Positions 24,790 to 35,681 of a stretch of DNA of 64,000 nucleotides are shown here, piece after piece; position 1 is the first letter of the stretch; the number at the start of each line of letters is the position of its first letter. Below the pieces are notes generated by a model. That model saw nothing but the letters and a program-made list of their open reading frames with translations, ran no database searches and was not told the DNA's origin. Origin of the DNA: Bryum argenteum (taxonomy: Eukaryota; Streptophyta; Bryopsida; Bryales; Bryaceae); contig CM073330.1 in NCBI GenBank assembly GCA_037043015.1, forward strand, positions 7,706,012 through 7,770,011, in the 5' to 3' direction. A program made the position numbers and the translations under genes.

Positions 24790-26693
24790 ATGGAGTCTGA
24801 GAGAGAGCTGCATGCCGTCGTCATTCCGTGTCCTGCGCAAGGCCATGTCACTCCGGCCTTGCAACTGTCGAAGAAGCTGGTTGCATCTCATGGCTTCCGC
24901 ATCACCTTCGTCAACACTACGCACGTCCATGAAAAATTCACGAAGGTTCATGAAACGGAGCCGACGCAGTAAGCCAACCCTCCACCGCCTATCAATGGAC
25001 TCTCTATCCATCTTCACGTATTGCTACAATATTATACGATGACTGTAACATATTCATCAATTAATTATCATAGATCTCCGAAGGGTTTCGTCTGTTTGAG
25101 TCTAGACGACATGATATACTCTCAACTGGTCGCTTGCATTAAGTCTGCATGGAAGCCTTCATTCAGTAGGTGAAGTGAGACATGTATGCATGTTTAAAGT
25201 TCTTGTTCGGTTCAGTTGTCAAATGTGCTTAGAAGTATCGTCGGAAAGTCCTTAAGGCAAGTTCTTAAGTCTCCAAGTTGTGTCTCCTTGTGATGTGCAG
25301 CGACGGAATTGAGTTTGTGGCGGTGTCAGATGGACTTCCCGACGATCACCCCCGCCTTCGTGACCTCACCTCCTTCTTCTCAGGAGTAGTAGAAATGCGT
25401 CCTGCCTTTGAAGAGCTCTTCGTCAACCTCCTAAAGAAATCTACAATCAATTGTGTCATCGTGGATATTGTACTTGCTACTCCAGTTTATCGCATAGCCA
25501 GAAGGCTCGACCTACCAGTGGCGTTTTTCGTGACCTGTTCTGCTATCTCCTTCTATTGCACAATCAGCCTCAATACGTTCATTTTAGCGGGAATACTCCC
25601 ACTCCCACCTCCTCCGAATAAATCCGCTCCTACCATGGACGAAGCGACGCTGACGCTCCAACTGCCGCAGACAGACGCTGAAGCTGCCGTTCGCAATGCG
25701 CCGCTCACTTGCCTTCCTGGTGCCTCGTCAACCATGCGAGTGGAAGACATTCCCACTTTCATGCTCACTCAAGACCTTGAAATTTTCTTCGTTCGTTTCT
25801 TTCGGGACTATGTGACTCCGTATCTTCCCAACTCAACGTGTGTCCTCTTCAACACATACACCGACTTAGAGAGCGACGTCCTCAGCGTCATGGTGGGAAC
25901 CGTGAACAAGACTCTCCTGGCCGTGGGACCGTTGGTGTTGCAGTCCACGATCGTGAATGGGGTGGAAGAGGTGAACATGGGCGGCGTTCGAAGTGGTTTG
26001 TTGGAGGAAGACTCCGTGTCGCTCACGTGGCTGGATGGTCAGAGACCAAGCTCAGTGCTGTTCGTTTCCTTTGGCAGCATTGCGACCGTATCCGCGGAGC
26101 AGATGACCGAGTACGCTGCTGGTTTAGAAGCAAGTAACGTGCCATTTCTGTGGGTGGTTCGATCAGATATTATTGCAGAACTGTCAGTGAATAAAGAGTT
26201 CGAAACGATGTTCACGGGATTTGTGCGACGGACGCAGGACAGGGCGCTTCTGGTGTCGTGGGCGCCGCAGGCTGCAGTGCTGTCGCATCCTGCAGTGAGA
26301 GCGTTTCTGACTCACTGCGGATGGAACTCCATCCTCGAGAGCATCTGCATTGGAGTGCCGATGCTAGGGTGGCCTCGACTTGCGGATCAGACGACAAACT
26401 GCCACTACATGACGAGCGTATGGAAGATTGGGCTCGAGGTAAAAACGACCACCGTTGCGAAGGATGGGTCTCCGATTGCTCGGAGAGAGGAAGTGGCTGA
26501 GAAGGTGAAGAGCATCATGGGTGACAGTGCAACGGCAACTGGTATTCGAGAGCGTTGCAGGAGCTTGCAAATGGGCGCAAGGAGGGCCGTTGGCCATGGC
26601 GGGTCGTCGCAAGTGGCGTTTGCCAAGTTTGTGGAACTTGTTAAGCAATCCGCCGTATCCAAGAAGACTGAGCTACAGCTGACTGATCTGTAG
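24790..26693 (+). CDS. UDP-glycosyltransferase, family 1 (cluster gene 5)
   Basis: First member of the second subfamily. Exons 24790-24968 and 25301-26693, phase-2 intron of 332 bp, product 523 aa. The N-terminus is short, so the catalytic His is His19 (IPCPAQGH). The partner Asp is in CVIVD, not CVIRD. The PSPG box (WAPQ to LADQ) has Arg at position 14, where the other members carry Gly (HPAVRAF); this residue is not catalytic but lies in the donor-binding loop. The C-terminus extends past the usual AKFVEL end with about 20 polar residues. No frame damage. Acceptor unknown. Confidence 0.95.
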
Positions 26694-26880
26694 ACCGAAG
26701 CGACCATGTGAATTTCTGCCTCACTTAGTCACCAACTAATGCAAAACTGTTACAAGCTTTAAACTTTGTGTGAGTCAAAATTTAATAAAAAAAAGAATAT
26801 GTGAAATCCTTTACTAAACCGCGCACAAAATTGCGCAAGGTTGCAAACTATGGGCAAAAATTGCAACTACAAATGATGTA
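26694..26880. other. Short spacer before the Tc1 element
   Basis: Holds the 3' UTR of UGT gene 5. A GCGCACAAAATTGCGC inverted repeat lies near 26821-26836. The TA at 26879-26880 is the left target duplication of the transposon. Confidence 0.5.
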
Positions 26881-28904
26881 CAGTACCCTCCAACAAGTCT
26901 TGCAACCATTTTGTGAACTCTTGAAATTCTCTAATTCATTTTCAAAATGGGAGGATTTTATCAAATTTATCCTATTAAATCTTTTGTGTTATGGACCCTT
27001 CACGTGTTCATAAAATGTCAATGTTAAAAAACAAAATCTCTATTTTTGATGAATTATTTTATCTTTTTCACTTAATTTCAAAAAAAATTAACTGAGAAAT
27101 ATATATGATGATTTTTTAAAATTTGATTGCACCAATCTATAGGATATATCATTGTTCACATTCTTGGTATTACAAAGATGCATACTATGTAGGTAAAATT
27201 CTCCTCTATGTGGCTCTAAAGTATTTTCATAGTTTCCATTCATTCATATTCTAGGCTAAGGAAATCAAACTCATATATTAAATCAAAATTTGATCAAATA
27301 AAGTCAAATAAGGTATCATTACAAAGCTATAGTAGTATAGAAGCCTAATATGATATGAAGTTTACAATATGTCTTACTCACTAACAAATATTCTACAAGA
27401 AATGGAACACCTACTACCATCGAGTGCTACCACCTTGAGTCCTATTACGACTTTCATCCGGGTTGGCATTGTTGAAATCAACTTCTTGATGCTTTCTTGA
27501 GGTATATCCTCCCAAGCCGATTGACTGATGTGTCCACATTTTGTCTTTGTTTCGTGGTCTATTTCTCTATTGCACTTGATCTTTAACTTGCTTCCAGACA
27601 TTCTCTATAGGATTAAGGTCAGGAGAATTTGGTGGCCATTCAAGCTTTTTCAATCCAAGTTTCTGTCTCCAATCTTTTTGTATATTACTACCATGTACTG
27701 GAGCACCATCCTCCATTAAAATGAGGTGCTCATAGTGGTCATGGTGCCAATAATAATGCTCTAATGCTCCTTGAGATACTATCTCTACAAAGTCTTTGGC
27801 AGTGCATCTATTAGGAGGAATTAACACCAAATAAGACTTAGAAGAGCCAGTGATAGCACCCCATACCATAATTGAAGTCCTTCCAGATTTGAATGTAGGT
27901 GCTAAGCAATTGTAGTTGTAGCGTTCATATGCTTTTCGCCGCACACCGAATTTGGCGTGATGGTTTTCCAACTTCAAAGGATGACTCATCGGTCCAAATC
28001 GCATTACTCCAATCGTCAATCGTCCAATGCAAGTGCCCCTTTGCAAAAGCCAACCTCTTTGCCTTGTGTATGTCACTCAAGAATGGTTTCTTCACTGCAA
28101 TGCAACTGTTAATACCAAGCTCATGAAGCTCTTTACGTAAAGTTGACATGCCCACGGAAGATGTCACATTGCCGCACACCAGTGCAAGAGGAGCACGACG
28201 ATTACTACTAAGATCTCTATGGAGCCTTCTCCTATCTCGATCACTCATGTTTTTCGGCCTACCGGATCTACTTGTTGGCAATACAGAGCCACTAATTCTA
28301 AATCGCTTGAGAATCCTTGAAATAGTCGATTTTGGCCTTCCTACAATGTTTCCAATTTCACTCACCGACATGCCAGCTTTCTGCATACCAACTATCATGT
28401 GTCGTATATCATTTGATACATAACTCCTTGTCATGGTGCACAATCCTCAAACAACACTTACATCCACAAAAAGTTTGATAAAAAGGTCCTAACAACAACA
28501 CGTAAAACGATATGTTTGACAAACAGACTTGTTGCACACAACTTTTCTCGAAAATGTGTACCATCAAGATGACTTACAAACAAGTATGTGTATCTCCGGA
28601 CCCTCCCAAGCTCAAACATACTCAAAATCTGATATCCTAGAGAAGAAGTGATCACATTAAGAAGGGTACTCTTTTCCAAGATTTTTAAGCATGATGGCAA
28701 TTTTGGTAGACACATGGCAATGGATGCCTCTTTATATTTAGAAAATGCTTGGTGTATGAAGGTAACTGGAACACCTTCCATGATGCAAAAAATCTCATGG
28801 AGATGTGATGATTATCATGCCAACACCACCATTCTAAAACAAGCCATGGGATATGTTTTAAGTGAAAAAACCGAGTGTGTTGCAACACTTGTTGGAGGGT
28901 ACTG
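26881..28904 (-). mobile_element. Tc1/mariner transposon with terminal inverted repeats
   Basis: The left end CAGTACCCTCCAACAAGT (26881) is repeated inverted at the right end (to 28904), followed on both sides by near-identical TTGCAAC-type sequence, giving terminal repeats of at least 26 bp with one mismatch. TA dinucleotides flank the element (26879-26880, 28905-28906). Length 2024 bp. A broken transposase lies inside on the minus strand. The ends look intact, so the element could still be moved by a transposase made elsewhere. Insertion lies between UGT genes 5 and 6, not in a gene. Confidence 0.93.
27374..28443 (-). pseudogene. Tc1-like (DD34E) transposase, frameshifted
   Basis: Cut-and-paste transposase remnant. 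The first frame (28443 to about 27970) has a paired-type helix-turn-helix DNA-binding region (MSVSEIGNIVGRPKSTISR) followed by a GRP-type hinge and the first catalytic Asp in WTDESSFE. A frameshift near 27970 moves the reading frame; the second frame (to 27567) carries the second Asp in LMEDGAPVHGS and the motif WPPNSPDLNPIENVW, whose Glu lies 34 residues after that Asp. A stop at 27567-27569 and a further shift near 27540 interrupt the C-terminal end (WEDIPQESI, about 27450-27510). At least three lesions, so inactive. DD34E is the Tc1 class; known plant mariner-like elements are mostly DD39D. Confidence 0.9.
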
Positions 28905-29874
28905 TACACATGACAACAAAATAGTTTGCCCATTTTGTTCTATACTCGCTATCGTTAAGAGCTTGTAGCTTTGCTTGTACAATCATCAAAGCCCTTGTGA
29001 AGTGGCAACGCTCGCACTATTGTCAAAACCTTCACTGCTCCACTCCCACAATCGTCAAAATTGTCGTAGCTTTGTTCAAATTATTGTCAAAAGCTCATGC
29101 TATAGCTTTGGGTTCTTTAATTTCAAGAATTGTTTGTAATTTGCAAAATCATAGAGTTTAAATAAGTTCATTGCAATTTTTTTGTAATTTATTAAACAAA
29201 TCTTGTTGTTAATTAGGAAGGGTTTTGAGACTCTAAGGCACATAAACAAGTGCCTTGGAGTTTCCAAAAAAATCATTTTAACTAATGAATTCATGATAGA
29301 GGTTCTTAAAATGGTACATTGATTGTATTTCCAATATTTTGATCATCATCAATCATTCAATTGTTGATCAATTTATAAACAAAGAAAGTCTTTTGACTAA
29401 CATGCATGGTAGACTGTTGAGCAAGCAAAAACAAAACATAGGAGCTCAATGGGCACCTAAAATTATTAATGGCCGTTGGATATTTTAGAACGTTTGAAGA
29501 AGTACTGTGGGAGACTAGTACCCACTCTCTTTATAAAACATGATTTATTTCAGCTTTCATCAAGCCAATGTGTATTCTCAATTTGTTGACTTATAAGAAT
29601 CCAAACGTCTTTTGGACACGTCTCCATAACCAAAAACTTGAATTTTTAGCACCTTGTTGAAATTGAGGCATCGTTAACTTTTTTAGTGTTTTTTGTATAA
29701 TCAAACGTGAGATCTTGAACCTTTCTTAAATGATATTGGCATATCACCATCACGTAACTTATGTGCACAAAATCTATTTAAAAAAATGAAAGATTTCAAA
29801 AAGTTTTTAAGCTTAATAATTACCGACTTGAAATGGTTTCAAATGAACCAAAATCAGTTACGTACGGCATCAAT

Positions 29875-30110
29875 GAGACCGAAGCTGCGGTTGTGGCTTC
29901 CTCGAAGTCGTACAACTGTCTGAGACTGATTCCTTGCTGCATTCAAATCATTCTGCTGTAGCACAGGATTGTAACATCTGAGGTCAAAAATCCGCGAACG
30001 TTTGCAATGCTTGTCTGAGTTCGTGCAAGAGATCCGTGTCGAGTCCCTGGCTTTTTGATACAAGCGATGATTGACAGCTTCAATCCAAATCACCAGAACA
30101 CTTGAGAGCG
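29875..30110 (+). repeat. Duplicated upstream block (copy before UGT gene 6)
   Basis: Shares long near-identical words with 33321-33540: GACCGAAGCTGCGG, GTGGCTTCCTC, GATTCCTTGCTGCA, ATCATTCTGCT, TTCGTGCAAGAG, TCCGTGTCGA and GCAGCTTCAAT- in the same order. It begins about 495 bp before the ATG of gene 6. A weaker third relative is seen at about 23583-23640 (TCAAATACATTCTGCTGC, TGTGACATCTGAGG), 1.15 kb before gene 5. Confidence 0.75.
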
Positions 30111-30271
30111 TCATGATCACCTGCCCATTCAAGTGGTCGAGATTCCACGATCAAAAGTGTGTCCAAAACTTTCTACTTTGACAGTACCGTAACATGTTTG
30201 TCTGTTCGGCAATGAAGCTGAAAGAAGCAACATGTTTGTCTGTTCTATGATTGATTTCTACGGGGTTGGAA

Positions 30272-30277
30272 TATAAA
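30272..30277 (+). promoter_or_regulatory. Candidate TATA box of UGT gene 6
   Basis: TATAAA in the context GGAATATAAAGGAG lies 94 bp upstream of the chosen ATG (30371), a usual distance for a plant core promoter with a short leader. No equivalent is evident at the same place before gene 7. Confidence 0.4.
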
Positions 30278-30370
30278 GGAGTTCTGAAATGAAAACACTG
30301 ATTCCATTCCACCGATTTCTTGCATTCCATTGATTTCTATGTGACTCAATCCTCGTTAGAAGCTCCCGTG

Positions 30371-32260
30371 ATGGGGTCCGAGAATGTGAGGGAGCTGCAC
30401 GCCGTTATAATCCCCTTTCCTGCGCAAGGCCATGTCACCCCGGCCTTGCAGCTCGCGAAGAAGCTGGTTGCATGTCATGGATTCCGCATCACCTTCGTCA
30501 ACACTACGCACGTCCACGAAAAGTTAATGAAGCTTCACGACCCCGCATCGAAGTAAGCGCACTCAGTGAGCTAGCTCGATCCCTTGGCTATGGACTATGA
30601 GAAACATCTATCCACTCACGCGCTGAATCGCGCTCGATGCAACAACTTGGCTAGCTGATGGGTGACCTATGTCTGTAGATTACGTGTCTGTGTCTAGAAA
30701 TTCTTAATTTCTACAACTGAATATATTCTGAGACCTCCGGCAAAATGCTATCGAATTTGCTCATGCTATATCGCCTCCCTGGCAGTTCATAGCTGGTTGC
30801 TGGGATTTTTAGTCTTGTTCGGCACTCGTCAGGATTCTAATTTTTGTATACGACTAATGTGCAGCGACGGAATTGAGTTCGTAGCGGTGCCAGATGGACT
30901 CCCCGACGATCACCCCCGCCTTCGTGACTTCACCGCGTTAATGACAGCCTTACTGAAAATAGGTCCTGTGTTTGAAGAGCTCTTCGTCAATGTCGGGAAG
31001 AAACTACCAATCTCTTGCATCATAGTGGACATTGCTTTTACTACTCCAGCGCATCGCATTGCTAAAAGCCTCGGCATCCCAGCAGCGTCATTTGTGACAC
31101 CTTCTGCCATTGCCGCTCATTGTCGCTTCAACCTCGAGACGTTTATTTCAGCGGGAATCCTCCCACTCCCACCTCCTCCGGATGGATCCGCTCCTTCCGT
31201 GGACCAAGCTTCAATGACGCTCGGACTGCCGCAGACAGAGGCTGAAGCGGCCGTTCGCAATGCACCGGTCACTTGCCTTCCTGGTGCCTCGCCCACCATG
31301 CGTGTTGAAGACCTCCCCACATACATGCTTTCGCAAAACCTTGACAATTTCTTTACTCGCTACTCTCGGAACCATGTGAATCCGTTTATTCCCCACTTTG
31401 ATTGCGTCCTATTAAACACATTCTCCGAATTGGAGGGCGACGTCCTCAGCGCCGCGGAGGGATCCGTGAACGACAATGTTCTGGCCGTGGGGCCGTTGGT
31501 GTTGCAGTCCACGATCGTGGATGGGGTGGAAGAGGTCAAAGTGGCGGGTGTGGAAAGTGGTTTGTTAGAGGAAGACCCCCTAGCACTGACGTGGCTCGAC
31601 GATCAGAAACCAGGCTCGGTGCTGTTCGTTTCGTTTGGCAGCATAGCAATGGCGTCTAAGGAGCAGGTGAGCGAGTACGCTGCTGGTCTAGAAGCGAGCA
31701 ACGTGCCGTTCCTGTGGGTACTACGATCTGATCTCATCGCAGACCTATCCGTGAATGAAGATTTCGAAACGATGTTCACGGGATTTGTGAAGCGGACGCG
31801 AGACAGGGCGCTTCTGGTATCGTGGGCGCCGCAGACTGCAGTGCTGTCGCATCCTGCAGTGGGTGCGTTTCTGACTCACTGCGGATGGAACTCCATCCTC
31901 GAGAGCATCTGCAGTGGGGTGCCAATGCTGGGGTGGCCTCGACTGGCGGATCAGACGACCAATTGTCACTACGTGACGAGCGTTTGGAAGATTGGGCTTG
32001 AGGTTGAGAAGACGGGCGTTGCAGAAAATGGGTTGCCAATTGCTCGGAGGGAGGAAGTGGCTGAGAAGGTGAAGAGCATCATGGGTGAAAGTGCAACGGC
32101 AGTTGATATTCGAGAGCGTTGTAAGAGTTTGCAGATGGCCGCAAGGAGGGCCGTTGGCCATGGCGGGTCGTCGCAAGTGGCACTGACCAAGTTTGTGGAG
32201 CTTGTTAAGCTTACCAACGCATCCAAGAATACGCAGCAGCTCCTTAATGGGAAGATATGA
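30371..32260 (+). CDS. UDP-glycosyltransferase, family 1 (cluster gene 6)
   Basis: Second-subfamily UGT. Exons 30371-30552 and 30865-32260, phase-2 intron of 312 bp, product 525 aa. I chose the ATG at 30371 (MGSENVRELHAV), although an in-frame ATG occurs 51 bp upstream, because it matches genes 5 and 7. His21 in PFPAQGH, catalytic Asp in CIIVD, PSPG box from WAPQ to LADQ fully conserved. Very similar to gene 7 over the whole of exon 2, and the upstream DNA of both genes is homologous, so they are a recent tandem pair. It reads AVPDGLPDD where the others have SDGLPDD or similar. Expected in the cytosol; acceptor unknown. Confidence 0.95.
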
Positions 32261-33744
32261 GGAGCCTGTAAAACTTTTTACACGGCCTTATTCGTGAAAT
32301 TGAGACAAAATGATGATTTTGAGACTTTCATAAACACATACTGTAAATTTCTTTCAAAGCAATAGTTGTTGAATCCAACGATATCGTCCACCAATCACGG
32401 CACTCGTATGGCATCCATACATGAGAAAATGTAAGAAAATGATCCACACCTTAGTCATAAAGTACAAGAATATTTAGTACAAAGGAAGGAAGTGTTTATG
32501 AATGAAGTAAGTTTGCACGAGTTGTGTTGGAATTCAAAATATACTTTGGAAAAATCCACCACAATGAAATGAACTGTCAAATTTTGTATGACTATTTACG
32601 ATAAATTTTTTAAGTATAAAACACCCTTAAGCTCAAGGCTTCAAATATGTGCCTTGCTTTGTAACAATACTTAGTAAGATCAATACTTGTCGAATTTTGA
32701 GCGGCTGAGTTTAGCCACTTCTTGTGCTTTGAGCTTCGCAAGTCTTGAGCATGTTCAAGAGCATGTTTTGCTTTTGGGTAGATTGAACTATAAATGAAAA
32801 CCCATGTTTAAATGCACAAGAATAGGGAAGTTGACCTAAATGTCATACAAGTTGAATAAAAACTGATATACTACATATCAACACAGAGGATAATACCAAG
32901 TTACCAAATATATATTCACAACACTCTTTGAGCAATTTGGTAAGCACCTTTATTGCAATGTAATATACAACAAAGACAAGCAAGCATATGTTCAATATTT
33001 TACTTAGAAACAATGCTTCATATTAAACTACCCATGAATCACTTTAAACTGTAGCAAAAGTGTATTCCAAAACTCTCACAAAATAATAGTCTCAAGCACT
33101 CTCATCCATTAAATTTGGTGGCCTTCTTTCATAATTTTGAATGAGATCAACTCCAGCAAGTTCTCGCCTTTGCTAGGAGATGCTTGCTGCAACTTCGTGC
33201 AGAAAATGCATCAATTGGCTTAAAAGGAAATTTCTGTCTTGAGAAGGTGCTTCGATCTCTCTTTCCACCTGGAGTGCGATACTCTGATCATGACAGTAAC
33301 ATTTGGCACAATGAGCATAAGACCGAAGCTGCGGGTGTGGCTTCCTCAAATTTGTCACTGTTTGATTCCTTGCTGCAATGAAGATCATTCTGCTATAGAA
33401 GCGAACAATGACATGTGAGTTCGGAAATCCTTGAACGGTCGCTATCCTTGTGTTCGTGCAAGAGCTCCGTGTCGATCTCTTATAGCACCAGCCTATGATC
33501 CCACGCAATGGCAGCTTCAATTTGGATCACCTGCCGTTTCAGGTTGTCGAAATTCCACAATCGAAAGTGGGTCCACTGCTACGATGCTACGATGGACATG
33601 CATACCTGTCTAGCTGGCATAGCAACTTCTATGATCAGAGTACAGGGACAAAATTTTAAGTTCTAAATTGTTTTATCTGCATTCAGCTCTTTTCTATGTG
33701 GTTCAATCCATAGGTGATTCAGTTGATGTTAGAAAGCTCCCGTG
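32261..33744. other. Spacer between UGT genes 6 and 7
   Basis: AT-rich, no gene. The last 420 bp hold the duplicated upstream block (33321-33540) and the 5' leader of UGT gene 7. Confidence 0.55.
33321..33540 (+). repeat. Duplicated upstream block (copy before UGT gene 7)
   Basis: Homologous to 29875-30110 (same ordered words). It starts 424 bp before the ATG of gene 7. Differences are small indels and substitutions, which fits a duplication younger than the split between the two UGT subfamilies. Confidence 0.75.
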
Positions 33745-35681
33745 ATGAAGCCCGAGGATCATGTGAGCAAGCTGCACGCCGTCGTCATCCCTTGTCCTGC
33801 GCAAGGCCATGTTACTCCGGCCTTGCAGCTCGCCAAGAAGCTCGTTGCACTTCACGGCTTCCGCATCACCTTCGTTAACACCACCCACGTCCATGATAGA
33901 TTCATGAAGCTTCACGACCCCACGTCCTCCATTCAGTAAGCCAACTCGATCACTTTCATCACGATCGATGGACTATGTAACACCTATCAAGTCAAGCGCT
34001 AGATTCGTTAAAAATAACGCGACAATGTGGTTAGTTGATGTATGTTCTATGTGCTTCTTTCACGTATCTAGTAAGTCACTGAATCTATTTTAAGACCTGT
34101 CGACAAAATGCTACTGAATTTGCTCTTGTCATATCGCCTCCTCGGCTGTTCAATTGATATTTGTGAGTTATTGTTGTGATTTCCAGTAATGGTCAAAGAT
34201 CTTATCTTTACATAAAATCCATGTAAAGAATCTTGTGATATATTGCTGTGATCAATTTTGGTCTTGTTCGACACTAAATAGCTTGATTTGTTTCCATGAC
34301 ACTGATGTGCAGCGACGGAATTGAGTTCGTGGCGGTGTCAGATGGGCTTTCCGATGATCACCCGCGCCTTCGCGACCTCACAGCGTTCATGACAGCCTTA
34401 CTGGAAATGGGTCCTGTGTTCGAAGAGCTCTTCGTCAATCTACTCAAGAAATCTGCAATCTCTTGCATCATAGTGGACATTTCGCTCACTACTCAAGGGC
34501 ATCGCCTTGCCAAAAGCTTCGGCATCCCAATGGCCTCTTTTGTGACACCATCTGCTATATCCGCTCATTGCCGCTTCAGTCTCAACACATTCATTTCAGC
34601 GGGTATACTCCCACTCCCACCCCCTCCCGATGCATCCGCTCCTTCCTTGGACCCAGCTTCGATGACGCTCGCCCTGCCGCAAACAGAGGCTGAAGCGGCC
34701 GTTCGCAGTGCACCGCTCACTTGCCTTCCTGGTGCCTCGCCCACCATGCGAGTTGAAGACCTCCCCACTTTCTTGCTTGCCCAAGACCTCGACAGTTTCT
34801 ACATTCGATACTGTCGGAACCATATGAATCCGTTTCTTCCCGACTCTGTTTGTGTCCTGGTAAACACATTCTCCGAATTAGAAGGCGACGTCCTGAGCGC
34901 CATAGAGGGATCCGTGAACGACAATGTTCTGGCCGTGGGGCCCTTGGTGTTGCAGACCACGATCGTGGATGGGGTGGAAGAGGTGAAAGTGGCGGGTGTT
35001 GAAAGCGGTTTGCTGGAGGAAGAACCCATATCACTGACGTGGCTCGACGATCAGAAACCAGGCTCAGTGCTGTTCGTTTCCTTTGGTAGCATTGCGACGG
35101 CGTCCGTGGAGCAGATGAGCGAGCACGCTGCTGGTCTAGAAGCAAGTAACGTGCCGTTTCTGTGGGTGGTTCGATCTGATCTCATTGCAGACCTGTCCGT
35201 GAACGAAGAGTTCGAAACGATGTTCACGGGATTTGTGAAACGGACGCGAGACAGGGCGCTTCTGGTGTCGTGGGCGCCGCAGACTGCAGTGCTGTCGCAT
35301 CCTGCAGTGGGTGCGTTTCTGACTCACTGCGGATGGAACTCCATCGTCGAGAGCATCTGCAGTGGAGTGCCGATGTTGTGTTGGCCGCGACTGGCGGACC
35401 AGACGACCAACTGCCATTACGTGACGAGAGTATGGCAGGTTGGGTTTGAGGTCGAGAAGACCGGCATTGCGGAGGACGGGTCTCCAATTGCTCGCAGGGA
35501 CGAAGTGGCTGAGAAGGTGAAGAGCATCATGGGTGCCAGTGCAAGGCCAATTGAAATTCGAGGGCGTTGCAAGAGCTTGCAAATGGGCGCAAGGAGGGCC
35601 GTTGGCCATGGCGGGTCGTCGCAAGTGGCATTGACCAAGTTTGTGGAACTGATAACCGGTTGCGTCAGAGATGATTCATGA
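33745..35681 (+). CDS. UDP-glycosyltransferase, family 1 (cluster gene 7)
   Basis: Last gene of the cluster. Exons 33745-33935 and 34313-35681, phase-2 intron of 377 bp, product 519 aa. His22 in IPCPAQGH, Asp in CIIVD, PSPG box from WAPQ to LADQ with one oddity, Cys at position 37 (MLCWP) where its relatives have Gly or Ala. The partner helix reads SIVES in place of SILES. The C-terminus is shorter than in genes 5 and 6. Nearest relative in the window is gene 6. Family certain; donor probably UDP-glucose by the W22/Q44 pattern (inference); acceptor unknown. Confidence 0.95.

Larger units (their letters stand above)
28907..30370. other. Spacer and 5' region of UGT gene 6
   Basis: No gene recognised. 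The left part (28970-29830) is AT-rich. From 29875 the sequence is homologous to the region upstream of UGT gene 7, so the duplication that produced the two genes took their promoter regions along. A TATA-like box lies at 30272. Confidence 0.55.
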
